Assembly (NCBI RefSeq): GCF_027925245.1
Contig: NZ_BSDP01000001.1
Coordinates: 806,001 to 870,000, forward strand
Direction: 5' to 3'
Length of the DNA stretch: 64,000 nt
Origin: Agromyces rhizosphaerae
Lineage (GTDB): Bacteria; Actinomycetota; Actinomycetes; Actinomycetales; Microbacteriaceae
Shown here: piece by piece, positions 8,399-16,897 of the stretch
Numbering within the stretch: position 1 is the stretch's first letter
Layout of the letters: the number at the start of each line of letters is the position of its first letter
Position numbers and translations under genes: made by a program
The notes under the pieces: model-generated
The model's input: the letters and a program-made list of their open reading frames with translations, nothing else
Databases searched by the model: none
What the model was told of the DNA's origin: nothing

Positions 8399-9213
8399 GA
8401 CGCTCCTCCTCGGTGGGACTGCCCGATGGTCGCCGCGATGCCCGCGAGCGGGCCCTCCTCGACCATGCGGAAGCGGTTGAGGGTGTCGGGGTCGTGCCCC
8501 GGCACCAGGTGGCTGACGCCGTCGCCGAGCATCGCTCGGATGCGATCGAAGCCCGCGTACATCGCCGGCAGGTCGGCGACGAACGCGAACGGCAGGTCGT
8601 CCTCGTACTCCTCGTAGTAGTGCACGGCGTCGGAGGCGAGCAGCACGTCGCCCTCGGCGGTGTGCACGAGCACCGCGGACTGGCCGGGCGTGTGCCCGCC
8701 GATCTCGATGACGGTGACCCCGGGCGCGACCTCGAACGTGTCCGAGAACGTGCGCACGCGACCCTGGTCGTGGGCGCGCTGCAGCTCGGCGAGTTCGGCG
8801 TCCTCGGTCGACCAGGCGAACTGCGCGCGGTGGCCGAGCCCGTTGATCCAGAAGTCGTACTCGCGCCGGGCGATCACGACGGTCGCGTTCGGGAAGAGGC
8901 CGAGGTTGCCGATGTGGTCGTAGTGCGCGTGCGTGACGACGATGGTGTGCTCGCCCTGCGGGTCGATGCCGAGGGCGGCATACACCGACGGGATGTCCTT
9001 CACCCAGGTGCGCGAGCGGTTCGCTCCGCCCTCCGGCGAGAACCCGGTGTCCACCAGGATGGTGCGCTCGTGATTGCGGATCACCCAGACGTAGTAGTCC
9101 ATGCCGATCGGGGCGTCCGGCCGGCCGGTCACGTGGTGGTTCAGGAACACCTCCGAGCGGTGTCCCTGCCGCGTGCCGTACCGGACGATCACGACCTCGT
9201 AGTCGTCAGCCAT
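8395..9213 (-). CDS. Metallo-beta-lactamase-fold hydrolase, AHL-lactonase-like
   Basis: A 272-residue protein with the di-zinc motif HAHYDH (His95, His97, Asp99, His100), a later GGHTPGQS histidine, SDAVHYY (bridging Asp) and VPGHDPD. This order is typical of N-acyl-homoserine-lactone lactonases and related lactone or ester hydrolases. In this operon, opening a lactone or muconolactone-like intermediate is more plausible than quorum quenching, but the sequence cannot decide. It overlaps the HIBADH-like gene downstream by 4 nt and is separated by only 3 nt from the NmrA-like gene upstream. Confidence 0.85.
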   Translation of the reverse strand: MADDYEVVIVRYGTRQGHRSEVFLNHHVTGRPDAPIGMDYYVWVIRNHERTILVDTGFSPEGGANRSRTWVKDIPSVYAALGIDPQGEHTIVVTHAHYDHIGNLGLFPNATVVIARREYDFWINGLGHRAQFAWSTEDAELAELQRAHDQGRVRTFSDTFEVAPGVTVIEIGGHTPGQSAVLVHTAEGDVLLASDAVHYYEEYEDDLPFAFVADLPAMYAGFDRIRAMLGDGVSHLVPGHDPDTLNRFRMVEEGPLAGIAATIGQSHRGGAS

Positions 9214-9216
9214 GGA

Positions 9217-10143
9217 TCAGGCCTCCTGCGCCACCGGCGGCCACTCGTGACGGCGCTCGAGCATGAGGTCGCGAAGGGAGCGGGGCGGATGCCCCGTGAA
9301 GCGCTCGACCACGTCGGTGACGTGCGCGAGGTGGCCGGCGCGGATCATCCGGCCGAAGGTGACCATGCCGTCGCTGCTCCACGGCACGGGCGACTTCGAG
9401 AAGTCGCCCGTCGCGTCGCGCGGCACGCCGAGGGAGTCCCACATCGCGTACATCTCGTCGTCGGTCAGGTCGACGATCGTGATGGTCGCCCCGCTCAGCT
9501 CGGCGATCATCTCCCCCACCTCGCGGTAGGTCAGCAGGTCCGGACCGGTCACGTCGTACCCGGTGTTCTCCTCGCCCTCGCCCATGAGCACGTGCGCGGC
9601 GACCTCGGCGACGTCGTCGCGCGAGACGAAGGCCACCTGGCCGGAGCCGGTGTTGCCGATGCTCTGGCCCGAGGTGATCGCGATCGCGGCCTGGTTCTCG
9701 GCCATCGCATCGGCGTACTGGTTATTGCGGAGCATGTTCCAGGTCATGCCGCTGTCGAGGATGAGCCGCTCGGTGAACTTGTGGTCCGAGACCTCGACCG
9801 AGTCGACCTCGGGCTTCTCGGTGCCGATGAAGGAGGTGTAGACGATGTGCCCGACCCCCGCGGCCGTCGCCGCCTCGATCGCGTTCCGGTGCTGGCGCTG
9901 GCGGTTCGGGCCGACCTCCATGGTCGAGACCATGAACAGGTGGTCGCCTCCGCGGAAGGCCGCCTCGAGGCTCGCGCGATCCTCGAAGTCCGCGATGCGG
10001 GCGTCGACACCCCGCGCGCGCCACCGCTCGGCGACCTCGGGGTCGCGGGTGGTCACGATGACCTGGTCGGCGGGCACGTGCTCGAGCAGGCGCTCCGCGA
10101 CCGCGGATCCGACGTACCCACTTGCACCGGTGACAATGAACAC
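9217..10143 (-). CDS. NmrA-like NAD(P)H-binding protein (atypical SDR)
   Basis: A 308-residue atypical SDR with the N-terminal motif VTGASGYVGSAV, resembling NAD(P)H:quinone oxidoreductase QorB and NmrA relatives. The C-terminal tail (SLRDLMLERRHEW) is typical of this group. I chose the GTG at 10143 because AAAGGAG sits about 8 nt upstream and the Rossmann strand begins at the next residue. This is the first gene of the minus-strand operon that runs to 420; an operator-like site lies at 10218-10230. It may reduce a quinone or act as a redox sensor. Confidence 0.82.
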   Translation of the reverse strand: MFIVTGASGYVGSAVAERLLEHVPADQVIVTTRDPEVAERWRARGVDARIADFEDRASLEAAFRGGDHLFMVSTMEVGPNRQRQHRNAIEAATAAGVGHIVYTSFIGTEKPEVDSVEVSDHKFTERLILDSGMTWNMLRNNQYADAMAENQAAIAITSGQSIGNTGSGQVAFVSRDDVAEVAAHVLMGEGEENTGYDVTGPDLLTYREVGEMIAELSGATITIVDLTDDEMYAMWDSLGVPRDATGDFSKSPVPWSSDGMVTFGRMIRAGHLAHVTDVVERFTGHPPRSLRDLMLERRHEWPPVAQEA

Positions 10144-10217
10144 TGCTGCTTCTCCTTTGAAACGGCTGTCCGGTCGCACCCGCGGGTGCCGACCGAACCG
10201 AACGGTCATATGAGACT

Positions 10218-10230
10218 ATCGTATGACAAT
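10218..10230. promoter_or_regulatory. Putative GntR/FCD operator upstream of the 420-10143 operon
   Basis: ATCGTATGACAAT matches the site family found at 11103, 12082, 21109, 34110 and 45076. It is 75 nt upstream of the GTG at 10143 and just beyond the stop of the SDR at 10242, the right place for the promoter of the minus-strand operon. No clear -35 box is visible. Confidence 0.5.
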
Positions 10231-10241
10231 CTTCCGTGGGG

Positions 10242-11075
10242 CTACTTTCCGAACACGTCGAATATCCCGCGGTCGACCGGCTCCGTGTCCCAGAGCCCGG
10301 CCCCTCCGCCGTACCGGTTCGTGTTCTGCACGTGCGCCCCGCCGTCGACCGAGAGCACGGATCCGGTGACGTAGGAGCTGTCCTCGCTCAGCAGGAACGC
10401 GACCGCCGCGGCGACCTCGTCGGGCTCGCCCGCGCGACGGAGCGGGGAGGTGCCCGCACGCTTCACCATGTCGTCGATGCCCTTCTGGCCGAAGATCGGC
10501 GTGGGCACGATGCCCGGGGCGACGGCGTTCACGCGCACGCCGATCGGGCCGGCGTAGACGGCGGCCCCGTGCACCAGGCCGATCACGCCGTGCTTCGAGG
10601 TCGTGTACGCGAGCAGGTCCGCGGCGCCGCGGAGGCTCGCGATCGACGCGGTCACCACGATCGAGCCCGTCGTGCCACTCGCGGCGAAGTGCCGCAGCGC
10701 GGCGCGGGTGCCGAGGAACGGGCCGCGGAGGTTGACCGCCATGACGGCGTCCCACTCGTTCGCATCGGCGTCCGTGAGCTGCACGGCCGGCGTGCCCGCG
10801 ATGCCAGCGTTGAGGTGGTGCAGGTCCGCCGAGCCGAACGCCTCGAGCGCCGCGGTCATGTACGCGTCGACGCCCTCCTCGGTCGAGACGTCGGCACCCA
10901 CCCCGATGGCCTCGCCGTCCAGCGCGTCCGCGGCCGCACGCGCGCGGTCCTCGTCGAGGTCGACCACGACGAGCCTCGCGCCCGCCGCCGACAACCTGGC
11001 GACCACCGCCGACCCGATCCCGCCAGTGCCACCGGTGACGATCGCCACCTTCCCCGAAAGTCCCGCATAGGTCAT
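10242..11075 (-). CDS. SDR-family oxidoreductase
   Basis: A 277-residue classical SDR with TGGTGGIG near the N-terminus, NAG, a serine in TASIASL and the YTTSK catalytic motif; the C-terminal SVDGGAHVQ is the usual FabG-like end. The ATG at 11075 has AAAGGAGGAG about 8 nt upstream; the reading frame continues further upstream without a ribosome site. Its promoter (TATAAT at 11116-11121, minus strand) is overlapped by an operator. It is divergent from the GntR regulator at 11237 and separated from the operon at 10143 by its own operator. Confidence 0.88.
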   Translation of the reverse strand: MTYAGLSGKVAIVTGGTGGIGSAVVARLSAAGARLVVVDLDEDRARAAADALDGEAIGVGADVSTEEGVDAYMTAALEAFGSADLHHLNAGIAGTPAVQLTDADANEWDAVMAVNLRGPFLGTRAALRHFAASGTTGSIVVTASIASLRGAADLLAYTTSKHGVIGLVHGAAVYAGPIGVRVNAVAPGIVPTPIFGQKGIDDMVKRAGTSPLRRAGEPDEVAAAVAFLLSEDSSYVTGSVLSVDGGAHVQNTNRYGGGAGLWDTEPVDRGIFDVFGK

Positions 11076-11102
11076 CGCCGACTCCTCCTTTGGAGCATCA
11101 AG

Positions 11103-11121
11103 ATTGTCTGACAGTATTATA
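11103..11121 (-). promoter_or_regulatory. Minus-strand -10 box and overlapping operator for the SDR gene
   Basis: A perfect TATAAT (minus strand, 11121-11116) is followed directly by the operator 11103-11115, which reads ATTGTCTGACAGT on the plus strand. The operator covers the predicted start of transcription, so binding would repress. The same arrangement, -10 box immediately followed by the operator, recurs upstream of the binding-protein gene at 12076-12094. Confidence 0.62.
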
Positions 11122-11197
11122 TATAGACGATCCATCGCGAATCGCACGGGTTCGCGCCACGCCGGTCACGCTTCCCGACCCCGGGGCGCAGGTCCGG

Positions 11198-11210
11198 TTG
11201 TATGATCGAC
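11198..11210 (+). promoter_or_regulatory. Promoter of the GntR gene with a half operator
   Basis: TTGTATGATCGAC contains a TATGAT -10 box (11201-11206) and the same TTGTATGA core as the other operators. The start codon is at 11237. This suggests autoregulation, but only one half of the site is well matched. Confidence 0.4.
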
Positions 11211-11236
11211 TGTTAATCCAGCAGCTAGGGGAACGC

Positions 11237-11956
11237 ATGTCGGAGCCGAACACACTGTCGGTCGGATGGTCCACGCCGCCCGTCGATCGAGTGGCCGCGC
11301 CACTCCGCGAGCAGGTCATCACGGCCCTCCGCACCGCGATCCTCGACTTCCAGCTCCGGCCCGGGCAGCGGCTCGTCGAGCGTGAGCTGATCGAGCAGCT
11401 CGGCGTCTCGCGCACCACCGTCCGCGAGGCGCTGCGCGAGCTCACCAGCGAGGGCCTGGTCACCGTGGTGCCGCAGCGCGGCGCGGTCGTCAGCGCCCCG
11501 TCGCTCGCCGAGGCGGAGGACCTCTACGAGATCCGCGCGGTGCTGGAGTCCATCCTGGTCGAGCGCTTCGTCGAGCGCGCGACCGACGAGCAGCTCGAGC
11601 GGCTCGAGGAGTCCGTCGAGCACTTCGCCACGGCATCGGCCGGCAGCCTGGAGCCCCGCGTCATCCTCGACGCGAAGGACCGCCTGTACGAGGTGCTCAT
11701 CGAGGGCGCGGCGAGCCCGGCGCTCCAGAACATCATCGAGGGCATCCAGGCCCGGGTCCGCATCCTGCGCGCCACCTCCATGGGCGAGCCGGGCCGCGCC
11801 GAGGAGGCCGCGGCGGAGCTGCGCCTCGTCGTCGACGCGGCCAAGCGCCGCGAGTCGGCCGAGGCCGCGCGCCTGTGCGCGACCCACGTGCGCAACGCGT
11901 CGAAGACCGCGCTGTCGCAGCTCCGCCTCGCCGAGGCCGCCAACCAGCAGCGCTAG
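11237..11956 (+). CDS. GntR-family transcriptional regulator, FCD subfamily
   Basis: A 239-residue regulator: winged helix-turn-helix at about 20-88 (LGVSRTTVREALRELTSEGL) followed by a helical FCD effector domain. The histidines that normally bind metal in FCD domains are mostly missing here (DAKDRLYEVL where DxxFH is usual; AELRLVV where EH is usual), leaving only CATHV. It may therefore bind its effector without metal. The ATG at 11237 follows AGGGGA. Being divergent from the SDR and just upstream of the ABC importer, it is the prime candidate for the factor that reads the operators at 10218, 11103 and 12082. Confidence 0.9.
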   Translation: MSEPNTLSVGWSTPPVDRVAAPLREQVITALRTAILDFQLRPGQRLVERELIEQLGVSRTTVREALRELTSEGLVTVVPQRGAVVSAPSLAEAEDLYEIRAVLESILVERFVERATDEQLERLEESVEHFATASAGSLEPRVILDAKDRLYEVLIEGAASPALQNIIEGIQARVRILRATSMGEPGRAEEAAAELRLVVDAAKRRESAEAARLCATHVRNASKTALSQLRLAEAANQQR

Positions 11957-12075
11957 CGCACCGCGGACACGCCGCCGCGACCCGCACGCATGGTGGGCTC
12001 GCGGCACGATGCCGCCCTCCGCTGTCCACCTCCACTTGAATCCGTGTCCACCGTGGCTTGACCGGTCGAGCCGAC

Positions 12076-12094
12076 CATAATATCGTCGGACAAA
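12076..12094 (+). promoter_or_regulatory. Promoter -10 box with adjoining operator for the ABC importer
   Basis: CATAAT (12076-12081) is followed without a gap by ATCGTCGGACAAA (12082-12094), the same geometry as at 11103-11121. A TTGACC at 12058-12063 is too close (12 nt) to be a good -35. The first gene of the importer starts at 12145. Confidence 0.5.
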
Positions 12095-12144
12095 CACCCG
12101 GCGAGGTCGGGTGTGCACCAGTGGTCTCAACGAAGAGGTTCTCC

Positions 12145-13155
12145 ATGACTGGCACGGCAATCCGCACACGACGCACGCCCCTGACGATCGCGGGCCTCGC
12201 GTCGCTCACCCTCCTCGCCGCCCTCACGGGCTGCGCCGGGGAGTCGACGTCGGCGACCCCGGCCGAACCCGGCGACCCGACCGCGCCCGAGCTCGCGGAG
12301 GTGCAGCTCACGGGCATCAAGGGCCCGGGCACCATCCCGCTCCAGATGGCCGCCGACGACACGGCCGCCGCGTACGGCCTCGCGGTCGAGCCGTACTTCG
12401 TCGACAACAGCGGCATCGCGGTCACCGCGGTCATCTCCGGCGACGCCGCGGCCGCCAACACGAGCTACTTCGGCGTCATCGACGCCATCAACCAGGGGCT
12501 GCCCCTCGTCGTCATCGCCGAGGGCTGGGCGTCCACGCCCGCCACCGGCACGCTCGAGGCGCTCGAGTCGTCGGGCATCACCGGCCTCGAGGACCTCGCC
12601 GGCAAGACGGTGAACGTGATCTCCCTCAACAGCAGCCACGCGATCAAGCTGCGCGACTCCATGCTCCAGGCGGGCCTCGACCCCGAGGCCGTCGACTGGG
12701 TCGAGCTCCCCTACGGCGAGGTCGCCGCCGCGATGGAGCAGGGCACCATCGACGCCTCGAGCGCGGTCGGCCCGACGCTCGCCGCCGTCCGCGGGCTCGG
12801 CAGCGTGACGGTGTTCGACTACGGCGCCGGCGAGTACGAGGGCATGGCCGAGTCGGGCTGGGTCGCATCGCAGGAGTTCGTCGACGAGAACCCCAACACC
12901 GTCGCGGCCATCCAGTGCGCGATCTTCGAGGCGCAGGGCGCGCTCGTCGACGACCGCGCGCTCTTCGAGGAGCAGTTCAGCGCCTTCCTCGGCGCACCCG
13001 CCGAGGTCGCCGCGAACGAGATCATGCTCGAGTACCAGACGACGAACCGGATCGACGCGATCCAGAAGAACGCCGACGTCTACTTCGCCAGCGAGCGGCT
13101 GACCGAGGAGTTCGACTTCGCGCCGCACGTCCTGCCGGTGCCGGACGACTGCTGA
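12145..13155 (+). CDS. ABC transporter substrate-binding lipoprotein (NMT1/SsuA-like)
   Basis: A 336-residue exported solute-binding protein. The signal peptide ends in a lipobox LTGC with the lipid-anchored Cys at residue 30, followed by a Ser/Thr/Pro-rich linker. The body (SYFGVIDAINQGLPLVVIAE; LEDLAGKTVNV) has the fold pattern of sulfonate/nitrate/thiamine-precursor binding proteins. The ATG at 12145 follows GAAGAGG. It heads an operon with two permeases, an ATPase and an MDR dehydrogenase. Family members bind small anions or aromatics; the ligand is unknown. Confidence 0.88.
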   Translation: MTGTAIRTRRTPLTIAGLASLTLLAALTGCAGESTSATPAEPGDPTAPELAEVQLTGIKGPGTIPLQMAADDTAAAYGLAVEPYFVDNSGIAVTAVISGDAAAANTSYFGVIDAINQGLPLVVIAEGWASTPATGTLEALESSGITGLEDLAGKTVNVISLNSSHAIKLRDSMLQAGLDPEAVDWVELPYGEVAAAMEQGTIDASSAVGPTLAAVRGLGSVTVFDYGAGEYEGMAESGWVASQEFVDENPNTVAAIQCAIFEAQGALVDDRALFEEQFSAFLGAPAEVAANEIMLEYQTTNRIDAIQKNADVYFASERLTEEFDFAPHVLPVPDDC

Positions 13156-13168
13156 TCGGATCGACACC

Positions 13169-13200
13169 CGGGGTCGCCGGTCACGCGACCGGCGACCCCG
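13169..13200 (+). terminator. Intercistronic hairpin after the binding-protein gene
   Basis: A 14-bp perfect stem (13169-13182 with 13187-13200) and a 4-nt loop lie between the binding-protein stop and the first permease. No T tract follows. It probably protects or partly terminates the upstream message, giving more binding protein than permease. Confidence 0.6.
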
Positions 13201-13222
13201 ACCACCTCGAACGGGACTGGAC

Positions 13223-14098
13223 ATGACGCACCCCCGACCGGCGACGGCGCCGGCGACCTCCTCGACCGGCACTCCTGGCCCGGTCACCCGCCGCCCCGCC
13301 TCGCGGGCGAACCGCCGCAGGCTGGTGGCCGTCGCGCGAGGCGTCGCGGGCGTGCTCGCGCTGATCCTCGTGCTCGAGCTCGTCTCGAGGTCGGGGCTCG
13401 TCGACAGCCGCTTCCTGCCCCCGTTCACCGCCGTGCTGGGCGAGGCGGTGCTGCTCTGGACCGACCCGCAGTTCCGCACCGACGTCGGCGCGACCCTGCT
13501 GACCTACGTGCTCGGCATGCTCATCGCCTCGGCGATCGCCATCCCGCTCGGCACGCTCTTCGGACTCTCGAACGGGGTGTACCGCGCAGCCCGGGCGCTC
13601 ATCGAGCTCATCCGCCCGATCCCCCCGGTCGCGCTCGTGCCGCTCGTGCTCCTGGTGCTCGGCGCCGGGCTCGAGATGAAGCTCGTGATCGTCGTCTTCG
13701 CCGCCGTGTGGCCGATCATGTTCAACACCCTGTACGGCGTGCACGACGTCGACCCGTACGCCAAGGACATGGCCCGGAGCTTCGGGGTCGGGCGCTTCGG
13801 CATCGTGCGGCGCATCATCATCCCCTCCGCGACGCCGTTCGTCGTGACCGGCATCCGCATCGCCTCCTCCATCGCGCTGATCGTCGTCATCACCGTCGAG
13901 CTCATCGCGGGCGGCGCCCAGGGCATCGGCGCGTTCATCTCGCGCGAGCGCGCGTACGGCGACGCCGACTCCTACCTGGCCGTGCTCGCCGCGACGATCA
14001 CCGCGGGCATCCTCGGCCTCGCGATCAACATGGTGATCGGCTGGGCCGAACGGCGCTTCTTCGGATGGGACGCCACGACCCGAGGGGAGTCGGCATGA
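13223..14098 (+). CDS. ABC transporter permease (TauC/SsuC type)
   Basis: A 291-residue inner-membrane permease with about six hydrophobic segments after a 35-residue basic, Pro/Thr-rich cytoplasmic tail. The EAA loop is visible as DPYAKDMARSFGVGRFGIVR followed by IIIPSATPFVVTG. It pairs with the second permease, which overlaps it by 4 nt (ATGA), to form the membrane channel of the importer. Confidence 0.9.
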   Translation: MTHPRPATAPATSSTGTPGPVTRRPASRANRRRLVAVARGVAGVLALILVLELVSRSGLVDSRFLPPFTAVLGEAVLLWTDPQFRTDVGATLLTYVLGMLIASAIAIPLGTLFGLSNGVYRAARALIELIRPIPPVALVPLVLLVLGAGLEMKLVIVVFAAVWPIMFNTLYGVHDVDPYAKDMARSFGVGRFGIVRRIIIPSATPFVVTGIRIASSIALIVVITVELIAGGAQGIGAFISRERAYGDADSYLAVLAATITAGILGLAINMVIGWAERRFFGWDATTRGESA

Positions 14099-14946
14099 CC
14101 GGCACGTCGCAGCGCTCGCTGCTCACCCACGGCATCCCCGTCGCCCGGCGACCCCGCCGCGACCGGCGGTTCCTGCTCTCGCTCGCGTACTTCGTCGTGC
14201 CGCTCGCGGTCGTCGTCGCGCTCTGGCAGGCCGCGACGGTGCTCTTCCCCTCGCCGTTCTTCCCCCCGCCGCTCGCGATCGGCGCGAACCTCTGGCTGCT
14301 GCTCTTCGGCGGCGCCGGGCTCGTCTCGCCGCTGTTCACCGACGACTTCCTGACGACGGTGGGGCGGATGCTGCTGGGCTTCGCGATCGGCTCGGTCTGG
14401 GGCGTCGTCGTGGGAACCGGGATGGGCCTCAGCCGCGCGACCCGCGAGACCGTGACCCCCATCGTCGAGTTCCTCCGCTCGATCCCGGCGACGGCCACGC
14501 TCCCCCTCTTCATCATCCTGCTCGGTGGCGGCGACGACATGCGCGTCGCGTTCATCGCCTACGGCGTCTCCTGGTTCGTGCTGATCAACACCGCCAACGG
14601 CGTCGGCTCGATCCATCCCACGATGCTCGACCTCGGGAAGGTGTTCCGCGTCTCGCCGGCCCGGCGGCTGTTCACGATCATCCTGCCCGCCGCGATGCCC
14701 AAGATCTTCGCCGGCGTCCGCATCGCGAGCACCGCGGCGCTGCTGCTCGCGATCGTGTCGGAGTTCATGCTCGCGACGAACGGCATCGGCTTCCAGCTCA
14801 TCCAGGCGCAGGGGCGGTTCCAGCTCCTCGACATGTGGTCCTGGATGCTCGCGCTCGCCATCCTCGGCCTGCTCATCAACACGCTGCTCGACGTCGTCGA
14901 ACGACGCGCGCTGGCGTGGCACCGCCTGTCCCGATCCAGGACCTGA
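14095..14946 (+). CDS. ABC transporter permease (TauC/SsuC type)
   Basis: A 283-residue second permease of the same importer. It has an EAA loop (LDLGKVFRVSPARRLFTIIL) and six predicted membrane helices. The ATG at 14095 overlaps the first permease's stop; long open frames extending further upstream are read through that gene. Two different permease genes point to a heterodimeric channel, unlike the single-permease TauC or SsuC systems. Confidence 0.9.
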   Translation: MTGTSQRSLLTHGIPVARRPRRDRRFLLSLAYFVVPLAVVVALWQAATVLFPSPFFPPPLAIGANLWLLLFGGAGLVSPLFTDDFLTTVGRMLLGFAIGSVWGVVVGTGMGLSRATRETVTPIVEFLRSIPATATLPLFIILLGGGDDMRVAFIAYGVSWFVLINTANGVGSIHPTMLDLGKVFRVSPARRLFTIILPAAMPKIFAGVRIASTAALLLAIVSEFMLATNGIGFQLIQAQGRFQLLDMWSWMLALAILGLLINTLLDVVERRALAWHRLSRSRT

Positions 14947-14959
14947 CCCCCGGAGCATC

Positions 14960-15781
14960 ATGACGAACACCCAGCCAGTCACCACCGCGGCGCCCGGCGT
15001 GCCCGGCGCGACGGTCGTCGTCGACCACGTCTCGCACGTCTACGGCAGCGGCGACACCGCGCACCACGCGATCGCGGACCTCTCCTTCTCGGTCATGCCC
15101 CGGGAGTTCGTCTCGATCGTCGGCCCCTCGGGCGCGGGCAAGACGACCCTGCTGCGCACGCTCGCCGGCCTGCTCACCCCCACCGAGGGCGCGGTCTGGG
15201 TCGAGGGGAAGCGCATCGCCGGCGTGCCGCCGGGCATGGCGATGGTGTTCCAGGACTACAGCCGCTCGCTGCTGCCGTGGCTGACGGTGGAGCGCAACGT
15301 GGCGTTCCCCCTGGGCGGCTCGGACGTGCCCAAGGCGGAGCGCCAGCGCATCGTCGACGAGGCGCTCGACGCCGTCGGCCTCGCGGGGCGCGGCCGACGC
15401 TACCCGTGGCAGCTCTCCGGCGGCATGCAGCAGCGCGTGGCGATCGCGCGGGCGCTCGCCTCGCGACCGCGTCTGCTCCTGATGGACGAGCCGTTCGCGA
15501 GCGTGGACGCGCAGACGCGCGAGGGTCTCGAGGACCTCGTGCTGCGCATCCGCGACCACTACGACATGACCATCCTCTTCGTCACGCACGACATCGACGA
15601 GAGCGTCTACCTCGCCGACCGCGTGCTCGTGCTGTCGCGTCCCCCGGCGACGCTCGCCGAGGACATCGCCGTCGACCTCGGGCCGAGCCGCGACCAGATC
15701 ACGACCCGCGAGGACCCGGAGTTCATCCACCTCCGCGGGCACGTGGCGCGCCTGATCCACGGCGACGACCGGGCGCGCTGA
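14960..15781 (+). CDS. ABC transporter ATP-binding protein (TauB/SsuB type)
   Basis: A 273-residue ATPase with every functional motif: Walker A GPSGAGKT (55-62), Q-loop FQDYSRSLLPW, signature LSGGMQQRV (152-160), Walker B LLLMDEP (172-178) and the H-loop THD. It energises the importer whose two permeases lie just upstream (13-nt gap). The following dehydrogenase gene starts 5 nt after its stop, so transport and first oxidation are probably co-expressed. Confidence 0.93.
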   Translation: MTNTQPVTTAAPGVPGATVVVDHVSHVYGSGDTAHHAIADLSFSVMPREFVSIVGPSGAGKTTLLRTLAGLLTPTEGAVWVEGKRIAGVPPGMAMVFQDYSRSLLPWLTVERNVAFPLGGSDVPKAERQRIVDEALDAVGLAGRGRRYPWQLSGGMQQRVAIARALASRPRLLLMDEPFASVDAQTREGLEDLVLRIRDHYDMTILFVTHDIDESVYLADRVLVLSRPPATLAEDIAVDLGPSRDQITTREDPEFIHLRGHVARLIHGDDRAR

Positions 15782-15786
15782 CCGGC

Positions 15787-16875
15787 ATGCGCGCCACGGC
15801 GGCCCTGCTCGAGGACTACCTGCGCCCGTTCGCGCTCGAGACCGTCGACCTCGCCGACCCCGCCCCCGGTCAGCTGGTCGTGCGCACGACCGCCGCGCCG
15901 TTCTGCTCGACCGACTGGATGGGCTGGCGCGCGATGCGCCGCAAGGTGCCGCCCGTGATCCTCGGGCACACCGCGATCGGCGAGGTCGTGGCCACCGGCG
16001 ACGCCGTCACCCACGTCGGCCCCGGCGACCGCGTCCTCGTGGCGGCCACGCCGCGCTGCGGCACATGCTTCTACTGCGCCGAGGGGCGGCCCGACCAGTG
16101 CACGCTGCTCATGGAGGAGCCCGACCCGGTCGTCGGGGCCACCCGGGACGGGCGCGAGGTGCGCGCCGCCGGACGGGTCGGCGGGTACGCCTCGCACCTG
16201 CTGGTCGACGGCGTCCAGGTGCATCCGCTCCCCCCGGCACTGCCCGACACGACGGCCGCGCTCCTCGGCTGCGGCATCTCGACGATGCTCGGCGCGGTCT
16301 TCACGATCGCCGAGGTGCGTGCCGGTCAGTCGGTGGCGATCGTGGGCCTCGGGCACCTCGGCCAGTGGGCCGCCCAGGCGGCGCGCCTCGCGGGTGCGGG
16401 CGCGGTGATCGGCATCGACGCGCACCCCGCCCGCCGCGAGCTCGCGACGGCGTCGGGCGCGACGCACCTCGTCGACCCCGCGCGCGTCGACCCGGTCGAC
16501 GAGGTGCGACGGCTCACCGCGGGCCGCGGCGCCGACGTGGTGATCGAGGCCGCCGGACCCGCGCTCGCCGCGCGTCAGGCGGTGCTCATGTGCCGGCGCG
16601 CGGGCACCGTGGTGCTCTCGGGCGTCGACCACGCCGCGACGGAGCTGACGCTCCCGCAGCTCGCGCTGACCGTGCACGGCAAGCGCATCCTCGGCTGCCA
16701 GAACGGGCAGGTCGACCCGGTCGCCGACTTCCCCCGGTGGATCGGCATGCTCGAGCGCGGCGAGCTCGACCCGGGCCCGGTCGTGAGCGGCACCTACGCG
16801 CTCGGCGAGATCGACGTGGTCATGCGCCGGTCGATGGCCCTCGAGGACGTCACCGGTGTCTTCACCGAGTTCTGA
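15787..16875 (+). CDS. Zinc-dependent MDR alcohol dehydrogenase
   Basis: A 362-residue MDR enzyme with catalytic-zinc Cys40 (PFCSTD) and His61 (LGH), structural-zinc cysteines at 91, 94, 97 and 105, and the coenzyme loop GLGHLGQW. It is a close relative of the product of 420-1547 (shared FCSTD, KVPP, LGH, IGEVV, QNGQV). The ATG at 15787 is 5 nt after the ATPase stop, making it the last gene of the importer operon. It likely oxidises the imported compound or an early product. Confidence 0.87.
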   Translation: MRATAALLEDYLRPFALETVDLADPAPGQLVVRTTAAPFCSTDWMGWRAMRRKVPPVILGHTAIGEVVATGDAVTHVGPGDRVLVAATPRCGTCFYCAEGRPDQCTLLMEEPDPVVGATRDGREVRAAGRVGGYASHLLVDGVQVHPLPPALPDTTAALLGCGISTMLGAVFTIAEVRAGQSVAIVGLGHLGQWAAQAARLAGAGAVIGIDAHPARRELATASGATHLVDPARVDPVDEVRRLTAGRGADVVIEAAGPALAARQAVLMCRRAGTVVLSGVDHAATELTLPQLALTVHGKRILGCQNGQVDPVADFPRWIGMLERGELDPGPVVSGTYALGEIDVVMRRSMALEDVTGVFTEF

Positions 16876-16890
16876 GGCGGCTCAGCCGCC
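16876..16890. terminator. Small palindrome between convergent genes
   Basis: GGCGGCT-C-AGCCGCC is a perfect 15-bp inverted repeat that begins at the last base of the dehydrogenase stop codon and lies before the end of the convergent MarR gene. With a one-base centre the real loop would be larger, so its strength as a terminator is uncertain. Confidence 0.35.
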
Positions 16891-16897
16891 CGGCGGG

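Noticed and set aside
8395..9213. Quorum-quenching role for the AHL-lactonase-like protein.
   Set aside because: The motif set is shared by many lactone and ester hydrolases, and the gene is embedded in a catabolic operon with no signalling genes.
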